DNA from: Flaccisagitta enflata
Taxonomy: Eukaryota; Chaetognatha; Sagittoidea; Aphragmophora
DNA length: 64,000 nt
Assembly: GCA_965153355.1 (NCBI GenBank)
Contig: OZ231126.1
Span: forward strand, 15,500,001 to 15,564,000
Reading direction: 5' to 3'
A program made the translations under genes and the position numbers. Position 1 is the stretch's first letter. Each line of letters begins with the position of its first letter. Shown here piece after piece: positions 59,820 to 64,000 of the stretch. The notes under the pieces are model-generated. The model did no database searches. It was not told where the DNA came from and was given only the letters and a program-made list of their open reading frames with translations.

Positions 59820-60140
59820 AAACGGAGGAAGACGGAGAAGAGGAAGAAGAAGAGGAAGAGGAAGAAGAGGATGAGAATGTAGAAGACGTATATTTATCGC
59901 CTTCGATTCATCAACTGCGTGGAGTCGTCACAGCAAATCGTCGATGGCGGTTCCCATCGCCAGCGTCTTGTCCGAGTGCCGCGTGACCCGAGCTAGACCA
60001 AGACAATCGAGACGATCGTCATATCTCCTTTCGTCCGTTCGTGCGTGCGCGTGTTTGGGTGCGCGCGTGCGTGTCATTTCGTGTGTGCGTACGAACAAGT
60101 TCGTTGGTGAATGCGAACATAGAGGATGTTTGGTGAACGG
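59820..60140 (+). other. Glu-rich frame followed by GC-rich unique sequence, no gene called
   Basis: A GAGGAA run reads poly-Glu then DENVEDVYLSPSIHQLRGVV and stops near 59990. It could be an exon of an acidic protein, but splice sites and motifs are unconvincing. Confidence 0.2.
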
Positions 60141-60156
60141 ATTCGAATTTTTTTCT

Positions 60157-60225
60157 TCTTCTTATTCTTCTTCTTCTTCTTCTTCTTCTTCTTCTTCTTC
60201 TTCTTCTTCTTCTTCTTCTTCTTCG
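60157..60225. repeat. (CTT)n
   Basis: Trinucleotide tract. Confidence 0.96.
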
Positions 60226-60469
60226 ATCTTCGTCTTCTTCTTCCTTTTTTCTTCATCTGTTTCTACTTTTGTTTATGATCTTTATGTTTATGTTCTTTTT
60301 GTTTCTTTATGTTCTTGTTCATGTTCTTCTCCTTGTCCTAGTTCTTGTTCTTCTTTTCCACCTCTACTTTCTATTCCTCCCTTTCTTCCCTTGGGTCAGG
60401 GTAAACCCAAACCACAAATGGTATAATGGTCGGGGTGGTCGGAGAGATACGGAGACCAACAGGCGTGGG

Positions 60470-60744
60470 CAGACATGAAGAAGAGGAGGAAATAGAGGAG
60501 AAGACAGAGGAAGATACCGAGAAAGAAGGAGGATGAGGAGGAAAAAGAGGAGGAGGAGGAAAAAGAGGAGGAGGAGGAGGAGGAGAACCTGAGGCGCGAC
60601 GCGTGGAGAGATTGATGTGGAGATCAGAGGTTCTCATACGTCATCATTCGCTGAACGTCAAACCAGTGAAACCACCACGCCAACCAAACACACACAAAAC
60701 CCAATCCAACATCATTTATTATCAAACTTTTAAGATAACAATCG

Positions 60745-60785
<41 letters not shown>
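60470..60785. repeat. (GAG)-rich tract and (CT)n
   Basis: GAGGAGGAA units to 60590 and CT dinucleotides at 60747-60785. Confidence 0.85.
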
Positions 60786-60788
<3 letters not shown>

Positions 60789-62029
60789 ATTACTAATCCC
60801 CCCTCCCTCTTCCAGTTTATTTCACGTCCCATTGATTTTCCATCATTCCAATGTCCATATGCCCTCCTTTTCTCCTTTTCCCCTCCAATCAAGGAGAGCC
60901 CTCAAGCTCTCATCTCCTTCCTACTCCCTCCATGGAAAGCTGCATTTTGGCCGTTCTTGACGATCACCAACTCATGACAAAATTCTAGAAATATTCATTC
61001 TGGCATGCAAAAAGAAATTCATTTTTAGATAACCCAAGACAAAACTTAAGCAGTATCCAAAGAGTAGCGAGAAGTTAGATCTACGTTGCTCATGTTCTTT
61101 TTTAATTTGCCTTTCCTGCCGTAGAGGCACTTATCTTTCTTTCTCATTAAGTATCTGAAGCTCATTTTCCGCCTCCAACTTCATCAAAAGTCCTTCATGA
61201 ACCTTACCGCTGTCTTTCTCATTCTTACCTATCTCAACAGACTCAACAGCTATCCTTTCCTTTCTCCCCTCCCCATCATCTCATCTCCCTTCCCTCCTTC
61301 CATCCCACCTTCTTCTCTTCTCTTCACTCCGTGTTCAGTTTTCCAACCCTCCCGGGCTCCCACCTTTTACCCTGTCCATGCTTACCCAATACCCATCTTT
61401 CCCCTCTGTCCCTCCTTCCTTTCCTTCCTTCCCTGCCTGTCTTTCTTTCCTTCCTACAATCCTGCCATCCTACCATCCTACCATCCTTTCACCTCTTTTA
61501 CCTGTGCTCCATCTCCACCTTTATCTCTTCCTTCTACCCATCTCCCTCCCATTCATTCCCTTGTCTTCTCCCCTCCCCTATTCTTACTTTCTCCCCCTTT
61601 TCCACCATTTCACTCTCCCATCCCTCTCACTCTCTGCCCCCGCTCATCATCATCTATGCCTTTTCTCTATCCCCTTCCTCTCTCAATTTTGCCCATGAAA
61701 CAATTCCATAGAGCATCCCGATTTATCTTCCATCGCATTGGGCAGAGATTGATCTGCATGCCAACCACACTACGCAAAAGTCCTTCTTAATTATTTGATC
61801 ATCTTTCCTTCTCCTCCCTTTCCCCTCTCCCTCCGCATTCCCCCTTACACAAATAAAAATAATCATTAAAAAAAGAAAGAAAAAAAGGAAAAAAAAAACA
61901 CAAAGTTGATTTATCTGTTTTTCTTTTATTTCTGTGCGTCTTTCTGTATGAATCTTGGACAACTGTAGAGTTGCGCTTACCTCAGTTTACCCTCCTCAGT
62001 TTTTCAATTTCTTTCTTTCTTCCTTTCTT
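60786..62029. other. pyrimidine-rich region, no gene seen
   Basis: C/T-rich on the + strand with CCATCCTAC repeats near 61470. Long frames are Pro/Ser/Leu-rich composition artefacts. Confidence 0.5.
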
Positions 62030-62123
62030 TTATTCATTCATTCATTCATTCATTCATTCATTCATTCATTCATTCATTCATTCATTCATTCATTCATTCA
62101 TTCATTCATTCATTCATTCATTC
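62030..62123. repeat. (ATTC)n
   Basis: Perfect tetranucleotide tract, about 23 units. Confidence 0.97.
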
Positions 62124-62235
62124 TTACTTTCTGCTGAGAAACGCATCAAACAACCTCAACGAGTCAACACAGTCTCTTTAGTCTTTACTCTTTACCTCTT
62201 CATCTAACATAGGGTAGACAGGATGTGTGACTTAC

Positions 62236-62311
62236 CAGATTTGACAGAGCTACGACATGCCTTTCAAACCTATGAAATGTCTGAGAGAAGATCTGAATGG
62301 CTTCTTCCTTA
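62236..62311 (-). other. possible exon on the - strand
   Basis: AAAACAAG precedes and a strong GTAAGT follows on the - strand. The frame reads KEEAIQIFSQTFHRFERHVV then ALSNL, 25 codons, phase 2 in and 0 out. It has an amphipathic helical look but no family is recognised. Confidence 0.3.
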
Positions 62312-62340
62312 CTTGTTTTTATCATGTGGTCTTTTTAATT

Positions 62341-62460
62341 GTGTGCACGCGACTCTATGACCCGCTATGTCTGTCTGTTGGTCCGTCCGTCTGTCAGTCA
62401 GTCATTCTTAGTTATTTAAGGGGTAACAGGCGTTTTTGCGTTACTGCTCCTGCCCAAATA
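62341..62460 (-). repeat. decayed hairpin-TAAAAA element
   Basis: On the - strand: AGGAGCAGTAACGC, then GGACGGACCAACAGAC and GGGTCATAGAGTCGCGTGCAC. The second stem arm has mutated. Confidence 0.55.
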
Positions 62461-62915
62461 CTTGTTTAGCCTTATCTATCCTTGTACCTCCTCACCCGCA
62501 CGTAACATGGGTAACTGATCTGAAATGTATAAGTTTATACTTTGAAGGATTGATAATGCAGTATGACAGATCACTTGATCAAAACCACCTTTGATTTGAT
62601 TGAACACATCCATAGTTTAAGCTTGTGGTTTTTGTATTTGGTTTTGGTTATCCTGTGATTTATAATGATTTTGATTTTGAGTTTGTATCATAAACTGGTT
62701 TTGCATTGACGTCATTTGGCACGGTGTTTTTATGGTTTGATTTCTTATCAAAACAGTGATCTTTCAATGATAAAACTTCGTTCATTTTTAAAAGAACTAT
62801 GATAGTATCAGTTATCAATGCTGCTCTATGGAAATTAAAAAGAGAGAACTAAAAGCTGACGGGAAATTTAATTCTAAAGTTTTCATTATTTTTTCCTCTG
62901 CTTTTAAATAAGAAC

Positions 62916-63106
62916 GAGGCCAGATACACGGTAACTAAAGTCGCGTGCGGGTGGGCAGGGGCCATATTTGAGGCCACAAGGTCATTTGGGCAGGAGCAGT
63001 GAGGTCAAAGAAAAAAAATCATAAAAAAAGTAAAGTGTGACCAACCGACCAACCGACCAACCGACGGACAAAGCGGGTTGTAGAGTCGCGTGCATGCGAC
63101 TAAAAA
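62916..63106 (+). mobile_element. hairpin-TAAAAA element, AGTCGCG subfamily
   Basis: GAGGCCAGATACACGG, AGTCGCGTGCGGGTGGGCAG, CAACCGACCAACCGACGGAC, AAAGCGGGTTGTAG and AGTCGCG-TGCA-TGCGACT then AAAAAT. Confidence 0.83.
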
Positions 63107-63720
63107 TATAGAGACTTAAACTTTGCTGAACAATTCTAAGCGTCTGCAGCAATCTCAATATGAAATGATGCAATTTCACTTGTTGATTATTAGTTGTATT
63201 ATTTTTTTTTTTCCAAGTATTAGTAATTGTAAAATTTTGAATGAAACAATTTTAATTTCCTGAGCATGCCAAAGACGGAGCAAAAGCCTACTGTGAACCT
63301 ATCAAAATATAATTATCACTAATTTTGCTTATTTTCAGCAATCTACTTTTTTTGTACTCATGTTATGAGCATGAGCTCCCCATACTTCCAAGTCTAGACG
63401 GCATCTACTGTGTGCTTTCTCCAGGTCATTGAAACCCGCGCAAGAAACCTGGTTTTAGTTCTTCTCACGTTTTCTCTGTCTCAAATCGTCATTAGAGTGT
63501 CTGAAGTGTTTTTCGCGGCGGCATCTAGAAGCAGTTCGTTCGCTGCGCCGGATCAACAGGTTCTCTTCATCACCAATGTCAAATCAGTGATGCTTTATTA
63601 TTACTGTTATTATGATAATATCTCTCCCGTTTGTGTCTGTCGTGATTGTGCAGAATTTCGCTTTGTACTTTTTAAAGAACATTTCACCTTGAGCCAGTCA
63701 TCTTTGAGGCAATTTACTTT
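63107..63720. other. no gene supported
   Basis: AT-rich to 63400, then a more GC-balanced stretch (63425-63700) with an open + frame VIETRARNLVLVLLTFSLSQ. It looks hydrophobic but has no recognised motif. Confidence 0.4.
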
Positions 63721-63721
63721 C

Positions 63722-63722
63722 G

Positions 63723-63791
<69 letters not shown>

Positions 63792-63812
63792 TCTCTCTCT
63801 CTCTCTCCTTCT
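63722..63812. repeat. (GT)n then (CT)n
   Basis: Compound dinucleotide tract. Confidence 0.97.
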
Positions 63813-64000
63813 CTCTTTCTCTTTCTTTCAAGTTCTTATCGAAATTGGGAAAAGTGTCTTTATTTGCTTTACATGAGAGAGGAAAGGTTGCAACTTTTTA
63901 ACCCTCCGTTGTTTTTGAACAATTTTAAGGTGGTGCTCCGTTCGATGAATCTTTTAGAAGCTTTGTTCTTCGCCATTGTAGCTTTTGGGCAACAGCACCA

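Overview
This window is nuclear DNA from an invertebrate animal: spliced genes with GT-AG introns, a spliceosomal U4 snRNA cluster, and introns packed with microsatellites and short DNA transposons. The calcium-channel tail ([29 protein letters not shown]) looks protostome, perhaps spiralian; that placement is inference and no species is claimed.

Three protein genes are supported by homology and by exon phases that close exactly. (1) + strand, 3561-25152 (possibly from 1705): the C-terminal half of a DNAI7/CASC1 axonemal dynein-associated protein, 12 exons (two of them micro-exons of 21 and 31 nt) giving 397 codons plus stop. (2) - strand, 35642-27051: an arrestin of about 321 residues, missing its first exon and ending without the usual C-terminal tail. 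(3) - strand, 50434-44819: the 3' half of an L-type (Cav1) calcium channel alpha-1 subunit, IIS6 to the IQ motif and a short tail, 964 residues in 5 exons. The upstream half is not seen before the right edge. Three U4 snRNA genes or copies lie in tandem on the - strand (10319-12222), nested in a DNAI7 intron.

Most of the rest is repeat. Recognisable classes are: TA-flanked CAGT...ACTG pogo-like MITEs (41, 16061, 50952, 55792), the first with its empty site visible; a 1.1 kb hAT-like element with an 8-bp target duplication (32954-34078) nested in a larger foldback; a large family of foldback elements with a conserved GGGCAGCGGCCCC arm and a degenerate 20-bp tandem core; a mobile element carrying about 0.8 kb of pure polypurine (17920-19107 and, inverted, 28432-29766); and a short interspersed family ending in a hairpin plus TAAAAA, whose stem sequence differs between subfamilies by paired, compensating changes.

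The best candidates for something undescribed are that hairpin-ended family, an arrestin intron that appears to have arisen by tandem duplication of an AGGT-containing exon segment, a DNAI7 micro-exon whose surrounding segment is duplicated in an arrestin intron, and a Cav1 exon with no AG at its acceptor. The three protein genes do not form a pathway; they are simply neighbours (ciliary motility, receptor desensitisation, calcium entry).
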